This document shows positions 26,802 to 28,058 of a DNA stretch of 28,058 nucleotides, piece by piece. The translations under genes were made by a program, and so were the position numbers. Within the stretch, counting starts at the first letter, position 1; each line of letters begins with the position of its first letter. The stretch covers positions 1-28,058 of the IMG/VR virus record IMGVR_UViG_3300044638_003863. One strand, written 5' to 3'. This stretch comes from a virus. The notes under the pieces were generated by a model. That model was not told the DNA's origin. It searched no databases and saw only the letters and a program-made list of their open reading frames with translations.

Positions 26802-27452
26802 TTATATAATTTGATCAATAACTCCTAACTCAACAGCCTTTTCAGCTGTCATATAAAAGTCTTTTCTTGCTACCTTTTCCCAATACTCTTTCTTTTGCGT
26901 AGTATATTGTGCTAATAAGTTATACATAATCATATCTAATTCATCAACATGATTAGCATTAACTTTTATATCTGTAGCTGTTCCTGAATTTGATGTACTT
27001 AATTCGTGTACCATAATAAATGTATATTTACTTGCTGCGCGTATACCTGTTGTACAAGCTAATAATAAAGCTGCAGCTGAACAAGCTCTACCACGAGCTA
27101 TAATATTGACCTTTACAGATAATGAATGAATATAATCAATAATACCTAATGCTTCATATACATCACCACCATCTGAATTTAAAACTATTGTTATTGGTGT
27201 ATCATCATTTTCTGCTCTTTGGCTTAATATTAACCTAATCTTCATTATGATATCAAATAATGTACCTAATATTATATCACCCTGTATAAAAATTACTGAT
27301 TCTTCTAGACTAACACCATATTCAATCTCGTTATAAATTGACCAATCATCTGGAACGATAACCGATTCTTCTGTTGATTCGACAGATATAGGTTGATTAG
27401 GTTGAATCAACTTGTCTTCATATAATAGGTCCTTCTTATTCATAATTAACAT
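26802..27452 (-). CDS. ClpP-type serine protease
   Basis: A 216-residue protein with the ClpP fold signature: VLNSDGGDVYEALGIIDYI (oxyanion glycine loop, 90-108), GRACSAAALLLACTTG with nucleophile S125, YTFIMVHE with H149, and AEKAVELGVIDQII with D213. About 50 N-terminal residues precede the core. They look acidic and could act as a propeptide or docking segment. In phages such proteins serve as prohead maturation proteases or as Clp-like peptidases. No ATPase partner, capsid or portal gene is visible here, so the role stays open. The start could be ATG 27452 or the internal ATG at 27443 (MNKKDLL). Confidence 0.9.
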   Translation of the reverse strand: MLIMNKKDLLYEDKLIQPNQPISVESTEESVIVPDDWSIYNEIEYGVSLEESVIFIQGDIILGTLFDIIMKIRLILSQRAENDDTPITIVLNSDGGDVYEALGIIDYIHSLSVKVNIIARGRACSAAALLLACTTGIRAASKYTFIMVHELSTSNSGTATDIKVNANHVDELDMIMYNLLAQYTTQKKEYWEKVARKDFYMTAEKAVELGVIDQII

Positions 27453-27496
27453 GAATATAATAATTTAAAATCGTATATACAAATCTTTTTAAAGAA
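27453..27496 (-). promoter_or_regulatory. AT-rich spacer before the ClpP-like gene
   Basis: A 44-base spacer without a Shine-Dalgarno motif. A short imperfect inverted repeat (TCTTT/AAAGA) lies right after the preceding stop, too weak to call a terminator. It may hold a promoter, but no box is clear. Confidence 0.2.
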
Positions 27497-28058
27497 TTAT
27501 CTTACATCACCATATAATCTAGGAGCCGGTGGTTGATATATGGGAGTAGGCTCTTCTAATTTCTTTTCTAACTCAGCAAATATTGTGGTATCAAATGGGT
27601 CAGGTTCAATATTTGGTTTTGATATATCGCGTATAACATCAGTGTCATTAAGGGGCTTAGTATTAATATTAATATCCGGTATAATATCTTCTTTATTTTT
27701 ATCGTCATACCCATCTTTGATATATACAAACTCATTATCATGTTTTTCTGCACTTAAGTTATTAAATACCAATAACAATGCTATAGCTAAAGGATCAAAC
27801 ACTATAATAAATAAAAGAATTAGTACTGATACTATAATATCAATATCAATATTTGTAACTTTAGCTACATATATTAACGGGCCCAATTCATTTGCAGATT
27901 CATTTGATAGCTTAGCTTTAGTAATTGATAATTGTATATTAGCACTACTATCCATCAACATTAATCTGTCAGATTCTAAAGTTTCAATTTTTAACTGTAA
28001 TAATTTAATATCAGAATCAAATTGTTTAGCAGTTTTAGATTGTGAATTGCTAACTGAA
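27497..28058 (-). CDS. Coiled-coil membrane protein, 5' end beyond window
   Basis: The frame is open to the window's high-coordinate edge, so the ATG at 27961 need not be the true start. Upstream codons read SKTAKQFDSDIKLLQLKIETLESDRLM, here given as a helical, charged coiled-coil-like stretch. After an ELGPLIYVA segment comes a long hydrophobic region (NIDIDIIVSVLILLFIIVF-DPLAIALLLVF), which could be one or two membrane passes around FDP. The C-terminal ~75 residues are polar, Asp/Pro-rich and end in PAPRLYGDVR. I associate the coil-GPL-FDPLA layout with phage proteins of unknown function. It lies 44 bases before the ClpP-like gene. Confidence 0.75.
   Translation of the reverse strand, partial: SVSNSQSKTAKQFDSDIKLLQLKIETLESDRLMLMDSSANIQLSITKAKLSNESANELGPLIYVAKVTNIDIDIIVSVLILLFIIVFDPLAIALLLVFNNLSAEKHDNEFVYIKDGYDDKNKEDIIPDININTKPLNDTDVIRDISKPNIEPDPFDTTIFAELEKKLEEPTPIYQPPAPRLYGDVR

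Noticed and set aside
27568-27753. 61-residue minus-strand frame inside the partial membrane protein gene
   Set aside because: It is wholly nested in another frame of a better-supported gene and shows no recognisable features.
1-28058. tRNA genes, integrase, attachment sites or insertion sequences
   Set aside because: Spacers are too short for a tRNA, and no recombinase, transposase or terminal inverted repeats were seen.

Overview
The window looks like part of a large tailed-phage genome (T4-like myovirus type) or a prophage-like copy of one. It is very AT-rich and gene-dense. Every supportable gene lies on the minus strand, so transcription runs from high to low coordinates. The T4-type assignment rests on adjacent gp25-like and gp6-like baseplate wedge proteins, a spike/hub-like protein, a gp55-like late sigma factor, a gp61-like primase and gp47/gp46-type recombination nuclease parts. 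No gene has a clear Shine-Dalgarno sequence. Starts instead follow A-rich leaders, which would fit a Bacteroidota host, although the sequence alone cannot prove the host.

Layout in transcription order. (1) 28058-24907: a partial coiled-coil/membrane protein, a ClpP-type serine protease, an HD-domain phosphohydrolase, a small membrane-anchored protein and the gp55-like sigma factor. (2) 24932-9516: the tail/baseplate block, with a small helical protein, a spike/hub-like protein, a small structural-looking protein, gp25-like, gp6-like, a DNRLRE-like beta protein, two unassigned proteins, a 1477-residue giant structural protein, a small conserved-looking structural protein, and two proteins (one with a LamG-type lectin fold) that share a C-terminal domain. 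(3) 9503-4983: a DNA-metabolism cassette of T7 endonuclease I-type resolvase, primase, and a single polypeptide joining Mre11/SbcD-type nuclease to Rad50/SbcC-type ATPase. (4) 4968-1: host-recognition proteins, first an 802-residue protein ending in a C1q/TNF-like jelly roll, then a repeat-built fibre (at least 840 residues) that runs off the window edge.

The most striking item is the terminal fibre gene at 1-2521. It has 21 copies of a 14-residue SHAEG repeat in three blocks of exactly seven, with block starts exactly 194 codons apart, closed by a QHVQG cap. Other leads are the one-chain gp47-gp46 equivalent, the DNA-processing genes nested inside tail genes, a WFK helical module found three times in two neighbouring proteins, and the shared C-terminal domain of the 358- and 630-residue proteins.

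Spacers between genes are at most about 45 bases. No tRNA, insertion sequence, CRISPR array or convincing terminator was seen. There is no gene-free stretch longer than 300 bases once the partial fibre gene at 1-2521 is recognised.
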